Below, piece by piece: positions 34,414-44,291 of a stretch of DNA of 64,000 nt; the first letter of the stretch is position 1; every line of letters starts with the position of its first letter. Location of the stretch: the NCBI RefSeq assembly GCF_900547735.1, contig NZ_URHZ01000021.1:1-64000 (forward strand), read 5' to 3'. The notes under the pieces are model-generated. The model did no database searches. It was not told where the DNA came from and saw nothing but the letters and a program-made list of their open reading frames with translations. A program made the position numbers and the translations under genes. This stretch comes from an uncultured Clostridium sp. GTDB lineage: Bacteria; Bacillota; Clostridia; Lachnospirales; Lachnospiraceae.

Positions 34414-35735
34414 ATATTGCAAACCTGATGGACACGCCCAGAATATGCACGGCCATTGCCGAGTGGGCGGCGTGCGTCTCCTATATTATGATGCTGAGGA
34501 GAAAAATTTCCGGAATAAAGCTTTACGGCGCGTTTTCCGGAATGCTTTTATGGTTTCTGCTCTATCAGCACCTGGCCGGAATTGCCCCGCTGTTTCTATG
34601 GATACCCGGTATGCTGGGCGCTGCTTTCTGCATGTACCTGTTTATCTTCCGGATATGCGATGTGACGCCCCAGGATGCAGGATTTTGCTGTATCCGCGCG
34701 TTTGTGCTGGCGGAATTTGCCGCCTCCCTGCAGTGGCAGCTTAATGTCTGGCTGGTGGTTCATTTCCAACTGTACAATTTCTTTATAACCGCGGCTATTA
34801 TGACTGCGGTGTATCTGGTGGTCTATCTCGTATACTGGTTTCTGGAACGTGAGCACATTCCGCAGGATGAGAATATGAATGTGGGAAATAAAGAGCTGGT
34901 GGGCGCCACCACGATTGTACTGGCGGCATTTACTATCAGCAATCTGAGCTTTATCATGCCGGACACTCCGTTTTCCAGCGCCACCAGTTCGATCCTGTAT
35001 GTCCGCACCCTCGTGGATTTTGGAGGCCTCGTCATGCTGGCCGCCCAGATGGAAAAACGGGAGGAACTGCGGATGCGCGGCGAAAACCAGATCATGAACG
35101 TGATGCTCCAGAGGCAGTATGACCAGTACCGCATGTCCATTGACAACGTGGAGCTGCTGCGCCGGGAATTTCATGACTTGAAACACTATATGATTGCCAT
35201 CCGGGCGGAGGAAGATCCGGAAAAACGCGATCAATATCTGGAGGAAATGGAACAGGCTATTCTCACGCAGGAAGCCCTGACCAATACCGGAAACCGGGTG
35301 CTGGACGTCGTGCTTACCACGAAAAGCACTTATTGCTCCCAGAAAGAGATTACCTTCACCTGTATGGCGGACGGAAGTCTCATTTCCTTTATGCATGTAA
35401 AGGATATCTGCTCCATTTTCGGCAATGCCCTGGACAATGCCATCGAATGCGTTTCCCAGTTTGAAGATCCGGAAAAACGTCTGGTCACCCTGTCCATGTT
35501 CAGGAAAAACCAGTTTTTAATGATCCAGTTTGAAAATTATACGGAAACTCCATTGGAGTTCAATTCGGGCCGGCTTCCCCGCACAACGAAGGGCAACACC
35601 CAGTACCACGGCTACGGCCTTAAAAGCATTCAAGCCGCCGCACAAAAGTACGGCGGCTCTATGACCCTCCAGTCTAAGGACAACTGGTTTACTCTGTCGG
35701 TTTTGATTCCTGTGGAGTGCCTTCCGGAAAAATAA
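34410..35735 (+). CDS. GHKL-type sensor histidine kinase (AgrC-like)
   Basis: 441 residues: six or seven membrane helices in residues 1-210, then a cytoplasmic part with the His box LLRREFHDLKHYMIAI and a GHKL ATPase (GNALDNAIECVSQF, GYGLKSIQAAAQKYGG). It partners the LytTR regulator. There is no agrB/agrD-like peptide gene next to it. Its last 47 bp overlap the convergent GtrA-like gene. Confidence 0.9.
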   Translation: MNIANLMDTPRICTAIAEWAACVSYIMMLRRKISGIKLYGAFSGMLLWFLLYQHLAGIAPLFLWIPGMLGAAFCMYLFIFRICDVTPQDAGFCCIRAFVLAEFAASLQWQLNVWLVVHFQLYNFFITAAIMTAVYLVVYLVYWFLEREHIPQDENMNVGNKELVGATTIVLAAFTISNLSFIMPDTPFSSATSSILYVRTLVDFGGLVMLAAQMEKREELRMRGENQIMNVMLQRQYDQYRMSIDNVELLRREFHDLKHYMIAIRAEEDPEKRDQYLEEMEQAILTQEALTNTGNRVLDVVLTTKSTYCSQKEITFTCMADGSLISFMHVKDICSIFGNALDNAIECVSQFEDPEKRLVTLSMFRKNQFLMIQFENYTETPLEFNSGRLPRTTKGNTQYHGYGLKSIQAAAQKYGGSMTLQSKDNWFTLSVLIPVECLPEK

Positions 35736-36309
35736 TCTTGAATACAAAGAAGAATATCACCATGGAAACTCCGCCCGTGATAAATGTCACAAGCAGATTA
35801 TAAACTGCAGGCGGCATGTAACTGTAGGCAATCGGCATCCAGAGATTGTTAAATCCGTTGCAGATCAGGGAAATCACAACCCACGCGATAAAATACCACA
35901 TCGCCTGATACGCGGGATTTCCATGGCTCTTGAAGGTAATATTTCTCTGCAGAGGAAAGTTGATACACTGGGCGAGGAATGAGCCTACCTCATAGCTGAT
36001 AAAATATCCCAGCCCTCCGCCGATGACCACTGCTCCGGCAGAATCCCGCAGTACGTTATATCCCAGCAGGCTCCAGGTAAAATCCACGCCCAGGATACTG
36101 AGTTCCTTCTTCGGCCACATAAATTCCGTTCCCGCCAGGCCGATTCCCAGCATTCCCGGCATGAATGTGAACACCAGATACTGAAAGATCGTAACTCCCA
36201 TGCTGAAAACAAAAAAGTAAAAAATCTGATAAACCCATTTCGACAGTTTGGGATGCTGTTCTTCAAATTGCTTATAACGCCTTGACCAACTGTCATATAT
36301 CTTTTTCAA
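35689..36309 (-). CDS. GtrA-like membrane protein
   Basis: 206 residues, four to five membrane helices, with the GtrA-type sequence CINFPLQRNITFKSHGN before the third helix. GtrA proteins help flip lipid-linked sugars for surface glycosylation. TTG start with AAGGAGG ten bases upstream. The C-terminal tail (PEGTPQESKPTE) is encoded opposite the kinase 3' end. Confidence 0.78.
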   Translation of the reverse strand: MKKIYDSWSRRYKQFEEQHPKLSKWVYQIFYFFVFSMGVTIFQYLVFTFMPGMLGIGLAGTEFMWPKKELSILGVDFTWSLLGYNVLRDSAGAVVIGGGLGYFISYEVGSFLAQCINFPLQRNITFKSHGNPAYQAMWYFIAWVVISLICNGFNNLWMPIAYSYMPPAVYNLLVTFITGGVSMVIFFFVFKIIFPEGTPQESKPTE

Positions 36310-36434
36310 CTGTCTTGCGCCTCCTTATTATCCCGCCGATTCCACTATTGAACTCTCCGTGAGAAGCAGCCGCACAACTCGGGATTTTCACAAAAAATCA
36401 AGTGAAAACGCCTCGCGGAATGCAGCATGTATGT

Positions 36435-38957
36435 TCAGTTCCCTAATTTCTTCTCATACTGCTTATTCGCCTTTAAATTGCGGAAGAATCCGGCTATAAT
36501 CCGTCCGATTCCCCGGAAGAAATGTCCGTTTACCACGGTCACGGCTCCCTCCGCCATTTCCATGCTGACCATACCTCCCGTCATCTTGGCAATCGCCCGG
36601 AACGGGATATTATATTGGAACAGCAGGTTGAGGTCCGGAGTCCCGGCAGCCTCGTTTTTATTCTTCTTATCGGTCAGCACCTTATAAATGAGCCTGGCGA
36701 GTCCGCTCTTTGCATAATACATCTGGCAGACCGCATCGTTGAGCCCCAGTTCTCCCATCCACTTGCCGGAGGGAAGGGGATGCCCGAGAAGTTTCTCATA
36801 CTCCTCCCGATCCACATTCTGAATAAAGCCGGTACGGTAAGACGGCAGTTCCAGACCTTCATAGGGCAGTCTGTCCGTTGTTCCCGTACGTGTGATGCTG
36901 CCGCTGAGCCGGATATCGAGCACACAGGCGCCGACCAGAATCTGGTAGGTTCCCGCCTCCGTCTCCCAGCGGTTTGTCGCAACATTCCAATACCGGAATG
37001 TCTTATCGTCAAACGGGATTGAAACCTGTTTTTTCTCTCCCCGTTTCAGAAACACCTTTTTAAATCCCTTCAGCTCCTTTTCCGGGCGGAATACGGCTCC
37101 GTCCCAGCACCCGACGTAAAGCTGCGCCACCTCCGCGCCGTCACATTCCCCGGTATTCTCAAGGCAGAAGGTTACCCCTGTCTCCGTCACCGTCAGCCCG
37201 CTGTAGGCAAAGGACGTGTAGGACAGGCCGTAACCAAAGGGATACTGCACACGGACCCTGGCGGTATCGTAGTACCGGTAGCCGATATACAAACTCTCCC
37301 GGTATTCCGAATTCCGCTCCGTACTCGGGAAGAAGCGGAATGCAGGGGTATCCTCATACCGTACCGGATATGTCTCGGCGAGTCTTCCGGACGGATTGAC
37401 CTTGCCGGTCAGCACATCGAGCATGGCGCCCGCTCCGGCCTGGCCGCCCAGATAACCGTGGACAATCGACCGGCAGCAGTGATGCCACGACATTTCGACC
37501 GCGGAACCGCCGCTCAATACACCGACGATATTGCTGTTTACCTTTACAAGCGCTTCCAGCAGTTCAATCTGGTTCTGCGGAATCCGCATATGGCTGCGGT
37601 CCATTCCCTCCGACTCGCTGATCTCGTTGAGTCCAAAGCAGTAAATTACCACATCCGCATTCTGCGCCAAATCAAGCGCTTCTTTTTTCAGAGCCTCATC
37701 CGCCTCACCGGTGCGCCGGTAGCCCGCCGCACAACCGGCGTTGACGAGCGGATAGCCGGAAATCATGGTTTCCATCGTTGCAATCTCCATAATCGGATTC
37801 ACCAGAGAAGAACCGGCTCCCTGATACCGCGGACGGATTGCAAAGTCTCCAACCAATGCCACGCTGCATGATTTTTTAAGGGGCAGCAGAGGTTCCGGAT
37901 CCGGTACATTTTTCAAAAGCACAATGCTCTCCGCCGCAGCCTTCCATGCTATGGCATTATGAGCCGCCGCGTCGAATCCGGCTGCACTTTTACCTGACTT
38001 TCTATCTGCTGTTCCGGCTGTCTCTCCGTCAGACTTTTCCTCTGACTTTGTCTCTTTCCCTTCTTCCGCTCCTGCGCCGTCCCGGCCGTTTTCCGTCAGC
38101 GTCAGCACCGCGTCGAGAAGATCGTCCACACAGGTGTCCAGCTCCTCCATGGTCAGTCTTCCCTCGTCGAGCGCTTTCAGAAGCTGCCTAGCTGAGTCCA
38201 GCCCCGGCGTCGGCATCTCCAGGTTCGAACGGCATGCCACACCGCGGACATGGTCGTTGGAACCGCCCCAGTCCGTCACTACCATACCGTCGAATCCCCA
38301 TTCGCCCCGGAGGATATCCTTCAGCAAATGTTCATTTTCATTCGCATACGTTCCGTTTATCTCATTATAGCTGGTCATCAGGGCTTTGGCTCCGCCCTCT
38401 TTTACCGCAATCTCAAATCCGGTCAGATAAATTTCCCGCAGAGTACGCTCATCAATCACAGCATTCATTGCCATTCGCCTGAGTTCCTGGCTGTTTACCG
38501 CAAAGTGCTTCGGGCAGGCCGCTACGCCCTGGCTCTGTATGCCCCTGATATAGGATGCGGCCATTTTTCCCGCCTGGTACGGGTCTTCGGAAAAGTATTC
38601 GAAATTCCGGCCGCAGAGCGGGCTGCGCTTCATATTCAGGCCCGGGCCCAACAGCACATTCACCCCAAGGGCCGCCGCCTCGGCGCCCAATGTCCGTCCC
38701 AGTTCCTCACCCAGCTCCTCATCCCAGCTGTTTGCGACCGTTGCCGCAGTTGGGAAACAGGTTGCCGGCAGAGAGGGATTTAACCCAAGGTGATCCCCCT
38801 CGCCCGCCTGCTTCCTCACGCCGTGAGGTCCGTCCGCACAGAAGATGGATGGAATTCCGAGATGCGGGATATCCCGGCTCTGCCATTCATTCTTGCCGCT
38901 TAAGAATGCCGCTTTTTCCTCCACCGTCATTTTTTCTATGATATCCATATGTTTCAT
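36435..38957 (-). CDS. Glycoside hydrolase family 3 beta-glucosidase
   Basis: 840 residues in normal GH3 order: barrel domain with KRSPLCGRNFEYFSEDP, KHFAVNSQELRRMAMN and nucleophile Asp in MVVTDWGGSN (about residue 230); a Lys/Glu/Ser-rich linker near 290-330; alpha/beta sandwich with IVLLKN and GLNEISESEGMDR; and a fibronectin III-like end (YPFGYGLSYTSF). No signal peptide, so cytoplasmic. It cleaves beta-linked glucosides or xylosides. It is 28 bp after the larger GH3 gene on the same strand. Confidence 0.92.
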   Translation of the reverse strand: MKHMDIIEKMTVEEKAAFLSGKNEWQSRDIPHLGIPSIFCADGPHGVRKQAGEGDHLGLNPSLPATCFPTAATVANSWDEELGEELGRTLGAEAAALGVNVLLGPGLNMKRSPLCGRNFEYFSEDPYQAGKMAASYIRGIQSQGVAACPKHFAVNSQELRRMAMNAVIDERTLREIYLTGFEIAVKEGGAKALMTSYNEINGTYANENEHLLKDILRGEWGFDGMVVTDWGGSNDHVRGVACRSNLEMPTPGLDSARQLLKALDEGRLTMEELDTCVDDLLDAVLTLTENGRDGAGAEEGKETKSEEKSDGETAGTADRKSGKSAAGFDAAAHNAIAWKAAAESIVLLKNVPDPEPLLPLKKSCSVALVGDFAIRPRYQGAGSSLVNPIMEIATMETMISGYPLVNAGCAAGYRRTGEADEALKKEALDLAQNADVVIYCFGLNEISESEGMDRSHMRIPQNQIELLEALVKVNSNIVGVLSGGSAVEMSWHHCCRSIVHGYLGGQAGAGAMLDVLTGKVNPSGRLAETYPVRYEDTPAFRFFPSTERNSEYRESLYIGYRYYDTARVRVQYPFGYGLSYTSFAYSGLTVTETGVTFCLENTGECDGAEVAQLYVGCWDGAVFRPEKELKGFKKVFLKRGEKKQVSIPFDDKTFRYWNVATNRWETEAGTYQILVGACVLDIRLSGSITRTGTTDRLPYEGLELPSYRTGFIQNVDREEYEKLLGHPLPSGKWMGELGLNDAVCQMYYAKSGLARLIYKVLTDKKNKNEAAGTPDLNLLFQYNIPFRAIAKMTGGMVSMEMAEGAVTVVNGHFFRGIGRIIAGFFRNLKANKQYEKKLGN

Positions 38958-38985
38958 AAATGCACCCGCTCTTTCTTTTCCCTCT

Positions 38986-41898
38986 TTAAAGCTTGAAATC
39001 CTCTGAATCGTTTAACGATGCGGATTCCAGGACTGCCGCCTCACCGCTTCTCTTTTTATAGCGCTTCACAGCCGCAAGCTCCAGGCCAAGAATGCCTGCC
39101 GCAAGGATAACATCAATCACAATCGCCATTATCTGCCAAGGCAGCAATCCGGTCTGTAAATTTTCCGGTTCATAGGCACGGCTGTTTACTACCGTATACA
39201 TCACATTTTTGCATGCCTGGCGCATTGCCTTCACTCCGGTTGCGCTCTTCGTATCTTTTACATGGTTTGTTTCTGTGTCGTATGCCACCAGCATGGCGTC
39301 GGTGCCGTTCCGGATTGCCTGATCCGAACTCATGTAGCCGTAAACACCAAAGTAGTCGGTCAGAACCAATCCTTGGAATCCCCACTCATCCCTGAGTACC
39401 ATGTTGCACAGCTCGGAGGAACCGCCTGCCCATCTGGTGCCGATATAGTTGAAGGAAGACATGACTGCCTTGGCTCCGCCCTCTTTCACCGCAATCTCAA
39501 ACGGTTTTAAGTAAATTTCACGGATTGCCTGCTCATTCGTCCACGTACACAGCATGCTGGTACGGTTTGTCTCCTGATCATTTAATGCAAAATGCTTGAT
39601 ATAGGCGTATACGCCGTACTGCTCCGCCCCGATGACCGCTTTTGCCGCAATCCTTCCGGACAGCACACCGTCCTCAGAATAATACTCAAAGTTACGTCCT
39701 GCAAATGCGGAGCGGTGGATGTTCATAGCCGGTGCATACCAGCCGGAAACTCCCATTTCATCAGCCATCTTACCAATGCTCTGTCCAAATGCCTCCGCAA
39801 TGTCTTCATTCCAGGTACATGCGATCATAACTGCCGACGGGAAGCCGATGGAACCGGTTCCTGTAAAGTTATTGTTGATAGAAGCCGGGCCGTCACAGTC
39901 GATGGTCTGCACCTTTCCGACGCTGCCCGCTGCCGAGGTCTGGTATCCGCCAAGGGCAATGACCGTATCCATGTCGCCGACCGTCATATTGTTGAGCAGG
40001 TCTTCCCACCGCGTATCGTCATAGGATGCGCCGCGCAGGTCGGCCAGTTTGATACTGTTCTTGGCTCCTGTTACCGGCATCTCATCGTCCGCCAGGTTCA
40101 GGCTCTCCGTATTATAATTGCTGTTGTTGATGAACAGCGCTTTTTCTTCCTCCTTAAGCGTCAGGCTTGCCGGTGCGGCCGTTGACGCCTCATAGTTGGC
40201 AAATCCATCTCTGCGTGAAAGATAAGTCAGGTCTCCCGCCGCGTAGTCAAACAGGTTGGATGCCGTAAGTACATCGGTGGAACGTCCTTCCTCGCCTGTA
40301 TAGCGGATAGTTTCATCCACGGTGTAGGTCTGTTCTGCCAGGATATTGTGGGAATCACGGTTGATGCTGATGATATAGTCGCCCGCATCCAGCACATACC
40401 CCTTTGTATCCCGGTAATCATAAGATGCCATATCTTCCGCTGTGAACGTGATGGTCAAAGTCTGGGAAGCTCCCGGCTCAAGCAAATCCGTCTTGTCAAA
40501 TGAAATCAGGTTGGCCGAAGCTTTTTCGATCCCGCCGTTCTCATAAGGCGGGTTGTAATATACTTCCACCACATCCTTGCCGGCGGTATCCCCGGTATTG
40601 GTCACGGTTACGTCAAAGCTTATTCTTCCGTCCTGCTCCGAGATTTTTCCCATTTCCTGTGTGAATTCCGTGTAGGAAAGTCCGTATCCAAAGGGATAAA
40701 GAACGTTTTTGTCATAATCGATCAGCCCCTCGGCCGCGGCCGTCTCGTAGAAACGGTATCCTACGTAAATGCCTTCCACATAATCGATAAAGGATGGTGT
40801 CGTGATCTCCTCTTTGCCGGTAAAGCCGGTCTGGGTCACCTTGAATTCATCCATATTGTCATAGGTAAAGTTTCCAAAATTATTTGCCGTAGGCGTTGTT
40901 TCCAAATCAAATACAAAGGTATCGCTGGTTCTGCCGGACGGATTCACCTTTCCGCTCAGAACCGCTCCCAGGCCGTTAAAGCCGGACTGACCGGTTCCCG
41001 GGCACCATACAACACTTTTAATCTGCTCATAATCGTTAACAAAACCGAGTTCCATGGCGTTTGCACCATTGTAAACCACAACGACGTTGTCGAAGTTGGA
41101 GCAGACCAGATCGAGCATATCTTTCTCCGTCTTATCAAGCTGGAGGAAATGTTCTCCCGGCTCAAAATCATTATAGCTGTCGGAGTTATTTGTATAAGTC
41201 ACCTGGCTGACATCCAGCGGCAGATCCGCGCCCTCACCGCCGACACGTGTAATTACCACCATTGCCGTATCGGAGAATGTCCTGGCGTTATCCAGCAGTT
41301 CTGCACTGTAGGAATCGGCCGTCGGCTCAGGAAGCGTCCAGTCCTGCTCCCACATTCCGACTACGGGACGGTCCGCGCGGTAGGATGTGTAGAAATCGGA
41401 AAGTTCGGTATTCAACTTGAAACCGGCGTTCTCCAGGCCCTGAAGAAGACTCACGGTCTCATAAGCATCAGACAGGGAACCGGAACCCGTACCGCCGTAG
41501 CATGGGTTGGTGGATGCCCAGCCAAACACATTTAAATTGCCGCCTGCCAGGGGAAGCGTATTTCCCTCATTCTTCAGCAGTACGATTCCTTCCTCCGCAA
41601 TCTCCGTACAAAGCTCCGTCGCCTCGTCGGATGTTTCCGTGGATATTGTGCCGTTACCGGTTGCGAGTGAAATCATGCTGGACATAGGTCCCCAGCAGAT
41701 TAAGTTTACGGTTACAACGAGCGCCAAAAGGATTGCGATCCCCGCCTCGGCGCGCACCAGTTTCCTCTTGTGCACCTGCATCTTGTGCGCTGCCACGATT
41801 GCAATAACCGCAAGTATCAGCACGACGGCAAAGCCGATAAGATATGGTTTGCAGGTATTTAATACATTTACCACATCTGCCATATTAATTGCTAACAT
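38986..41898 (-). CDS. Domain-swapped, membrane-anchored GH3 glycosidase
   Basis: 970 residues. Two N-terminal membrane helices (residues ~15-35 and ~50-72) come first. Then the GH3 C-type sandwich (IVLLKNEGNTLPLAGG, near 110), a fibronectin III-like region (YPFGYGLSYTEF, ~405), the GH3 barrel placed last (FAGRNFEYYSEDG, KHFALNDQETNR, nucleophile Asp in LVLTDYFGVYG), and a final helix (WQIMAIVIDVILAAGILGLEL). This order is the reverse of normal GH3 enzymes; reversed forms are known from rumen Clostridia. SD GGGAGG 6 nt before ATG. Likely acts on glucosides at the membrane. Confidence 0.9.
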   Translation of the reverse strand: MLAINMADVVNVLNTCKPYLIGFAVVLILAVIAIVAAHKMQVHKRKLVRAEAGIAILLALVVTVNLICWGPMSSMISLATGNGTISTETSDEATELCTEIAEEGIVLLKNEGNTLPLAGGNLNVFGWASTNPCYGGTGSGSLSDAYETVSLLQGLENAGFKLNTELSDFYTSYRADRPVVGMWEQDWTLPEPTADSYSAELLDNARTFSDTAMVVITRVGGEGADLPLDVSQVTYTNNSDSYNDFEPGEHFLQLDKTEKDMLDLVCSNFDNVVVVYNGANAMELGFVNDYEQIKSVVWCPGTGQSGFNGLGAVLSGKVNPSGRTSDTFVFDLETTPTANNFGNFTYDNMDEFKVTQTGFTGKEEITTPSFIDYVEGIYVGYRFYETAAAEGLIDYDKNVLYPFGYGLSYTEFTQEMGKISEQDGRISFDVTVTNTGDTAGKDVVEVYYNPPYENGGIEKASANLISFDKTDLLEPGASQTLTITFTAEDMASYDYRDTKGYVLDAGDYIISINRDSHNILAEQTYTVDETIRYTGEEGRSTDVLTASNLFDYAAGDLTYLSRRDGFANYEASTAAPASLTLKEEEKALFINNSNYNTESLNLADDEMPVTGAKNSIKLADLRGASYDDTRWEDLLNNMTVGDMDTVIALGGYQTSAAGSVGKVQTIDCDGPASINNNFTGTGSIGFPSAVMIACTWNEDIAEAFGQSIGKMADEMGVSGWYAPAMNIHRSAFAGRNFEYYSEDGVLSGRIAAKAVIGAEQYGVYAYIKHFALNDQETNRTSMLCTWTNEQAIREIYLKPFEIAVKEGGAKAVMSSFNYIGTRWAGGSSELCNMVLRDEWGFQGLVLTDYFGVYGYMSSDQAIRNGTDAMLVAYDTETNHVKDTKSATGVKAMRQACKNVMYTVVNSRAYEPENLQTGLLPWQIMAIVIDVILAAGILGLELAAVKRYKKRSGEAAVLESASLNDSEDFKL

Positions 41899-41958
41899 AT
41901 TCTACCTCCCTGTATCTATGTGTGCACCCGATAAATCCGCGGTGCTTTTGATGGTGTC

Positions 41959-41987
41959 ACTTTACCATAATTTTTAGGGGCTGTGAA
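41959..41987 (-). promoter_or_regulatory. Possible promoter of the GH3 pair
   Basis: TTCACA (41,982-41,987), 17 bp, TAAAGT (41,959-41,964), about 60 bp before the ATG. A moderate match only. Confidence 0.45.
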
Positions 41988-42114
41988 AAATTCTGCACAA
42001 CTTGCAGGAAATGAGGCATGATTGGTAAAGATGAATTGTTGGTTATGATAAGAATATCCCCCTTCCTGTGTATTTGTAAAATGGGATTACAGGTACATGG
42101 AGAGGGGGAATGAC

Positions 42115-42242
42115 GGTATAATGAAATGATGCAATAATGGAATGACGCAGCAATGGAATGGTGCAGTAATTGAATGGTGCAATAATTGAACGGTGCAATA
42201 ATGAAATGGTGCAATAATGAAATAAATGAGATAATAAAATGA
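42115..42242. repeat. 16-bp tandem repeat (minisatellite), about eight units
   Basis: Units such as GCAATAATGAAATGGT start at 42,115, 42,131, 42,147, 42,163, 42,179, 42,195 and 42,211, and a degenerate double unit runs to 42,242. The spacing is exactly 16 throughout. Non-coding, between the divergently placed ends of the GH3 and ABC loci. The rest of 41,990-42,425 holds nothing recognisable. Confidence 0.85.
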
Positions 42243-42425
42243 TGCAGATATTACCGGAAGTATCATATGAAGGATTGGAAATAAGGGCATCCTGGGGTGG
42301 CTGTGCCATAAAAGGAAGCGACAATAAAGCAGATCACTCCCTCGTATTAATAATAAAATAATATAGAATTAAAATAGCCGGATTTCACATTTTGCGGGAT
42401 TTCACATTTCGGAAATGATCAATTG

Positions 42426-44288
42426 TCAAATCTTATTTTCCTGACTCCCCTTATCCGGTTCCCCCGCATATATTCTCATAGCCGCTTCTTCCTCAAACTG
42501 CCTGGAATACAGTTCATAGTAGTATCCCTTTTTATTCAGCAGTTCCAGGTGGCTCCCCCGCTCTATAATCTTTCCATCCTTTACAACCAGGATCAAATCC
42601 GCCTGGCGGATTGTGGAAAGGCGGTGGGCAATCACGAACGAAGTATGTCCCCTCAGCAGATGGTTCGTTGCATCCTGGATCAGCTTTTCCGTCTGTGTAT
42701 CGATCGAGGAAGTCGCCTCATCCAGAACAAAAATGGCAGGGTTAGCAAGAACTGCCCGCGCAAATGAAATCAACTGCTTCTCACCGGTCGACAGCAGGCC
42801 GCCGCTCTCGCCCACATCGCTGTCGTACCCCTTTTCCATTTTCGAGACTACCATATCCGCGGACACACTTTCAGCGGCCTCTTCAATCTCTTCATCCGAG
42901 GCATCCAGGCGTCCGTATCTGATATTCTCCCGGACGGTTCCCGAAAACAGATGAGGATTTTGCAGCACATAGCCAATCTGGCTGTGAAGCCACAACTGCG
43001 ACCGCTCCCGGTAATCCACACCGTCAATCAGGATTCTTCCCCTGGTCGGCTCAAAAAACCGGCCCACGAGGTTTACAAGCGTAGACTTTCCCGCGCCTGT
43101 CTCACCGACAATCGCAACATTCATACCGGCGGGTACATGAAGGTTAAAATGCTCCAATACATATTCCTTACCGTCCGGATACATAAAGGAAACATCCTCG
43201 AACACAATATCTCCCCGGATCCGTTCCCAATTTTCCTTATTGGGTGAAAAGGCATCCCCATACTTCGCAAGCACATCGGGCCGGTCCACCACATTTGGCT
43301 TCTGTTCCAGAAGATCCATCACCCGCTCAATATTCGCCTGACAGGAAATGAGATCGGCCAGTAGTCTGGCAAGCTGCTGGATTGGTTCAAATATTACAAC
43401 TGCATAAGAGATAAATACGGACAGGGTCCCAAGTTTTATAAGGTTCTCCTGCACCATATATCCGCCCTTTGCCAATACAACCGCTGATGCCACGGAACTG
43501 AAAAATAAAATGGCTGGGATATAGACCGCATTCAGCTTCGCCGAACGGATCGCCGCATGATGCATATCCGATGTTCTTTCAAAAAAACGGTTTTCATTGT
43601 CATTTTCTATCACCATGCTCTTTGACGTCTTAACTCCGGTAATGCCTTCATTGTAGGAACTGGTAATCTGGGAATTAATCCGCCTGACCTTCCTGTTCCA
43701 TTTCAGAATCCGGTTCTGGAAATACATCGTGAGCAAGGCGATGCATGGAACAATCACGGTAATAACCAGCGCCAGGCGGGCATTCAGGATAAACATAATC
43801 ACAAATACACTGACCACATAAATCAGGGCCCAGAACATATCCACCAGCCCCCACGCGATCATTCCCGCTATCCTCAGCGTGTCGCTCATGACGCGGGCAT
43901 GGATATACCCCACAGGCGTCGTATTGTAATAGGAAAATGACAGCGTCTGCAAATGCTGGAACTGCGCTCTTTTTAAATCTTTTCCCACACTCATCTCGAT
44001 CACCGTCGCCGCGCGGACGGACAGGTAGACGCAGGCTGTCTGGCCTATAATGACTGCGATGTAAATCAGTGCAAATATCCCAAGGCCATTCATATGGCCG
44101 GGTATGATAAACGTATCAATTGCATAACTCTGAAACAGCGGTACAAGGATATCTACGCCCGCCAGCAGCATGTTGAGCCCCAGCGTAATTGCAAAAAACT
44201 TTTTATACGGTTTGAAAAACGGAGACAGCTTCATCCATATCCCGAAGCTGAAGGGACTGTTAAATTCCTGTTCTTCGTACGCAGCCAT
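42426..44288 (-). CDS. ABC exporter half-transporter, subunit B (MdlB/LmrCD-like)
   Basis: 620 residues: six-helix exporter domain, then ATPase with Walker A GETGAGKST, non-canonical signature LLSTGEKQLISFARA (LSTGE in place of LSGGQ), Walker B FVLDEATSSID and VIAHRLSTI. Three bp after its partner gene. The two probably form a heterodimer exporting drugs, lipids or peptides. Confidence 0.92.
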   Translation of the reverse strand: MAAYEEQEFNSPFSFGIWMKLSPFFKPYKKFFAITLGLNMLLAGVDILVPLFQSYAIDTFIIPGHMNGLGIFALIYIAVIIGQTACVYLSVRAATVIEMSVGKDLKRAQFQHLQTLSFSYYNTTPVGYIHARVMSDTLRIAGMIAWGLVDMFWALIYVVSVFVIMFILNARLALVITVIVPCIALLTMYFQNRILKWNRKVRRINSQITSSYNEGITGVKTSKSMVIENDNENRFFERTSDMHHAAIRSAKLNAVYIPAILFFSSVASAVVLAKGGYMVQENLIKLGTLSVFISYAVVIFEPIQQLARLLADLISCQANIERVMDLLEQKPNVVDRPDVLAKYGDAFSPNKENWERIRGDIVFEDVSFMYPDGKEYVLEHFNLHVPAGMNVAIVGETGAGKSTLVNLVGRFFEPTRGRILIDGVDYRERSQLWLHSQIGYVLQNPHLFSGTVRENIRYGRLDASDEEIEEAAESVSADMVVSKMEKGYDSDVGESGGLLSTGEKQLISFARAVLANPAIFVLDEATSSIDTQTEKLIQDATNHLLRGHTSFVIAHRLSTIRQADLILVVKDGKIIERGSHLELLNKKGYYYELYSRQFEEEAAMRIYAGEPDKGSQENKI

Positions 44289-44291
44289 CTG

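Noticed and set aside
42043..42324. Minus-strand frames with repeated HYCTI-type translation
   Set aside because: They are the 16-bp tandem repeat read in three frames, not proteins.
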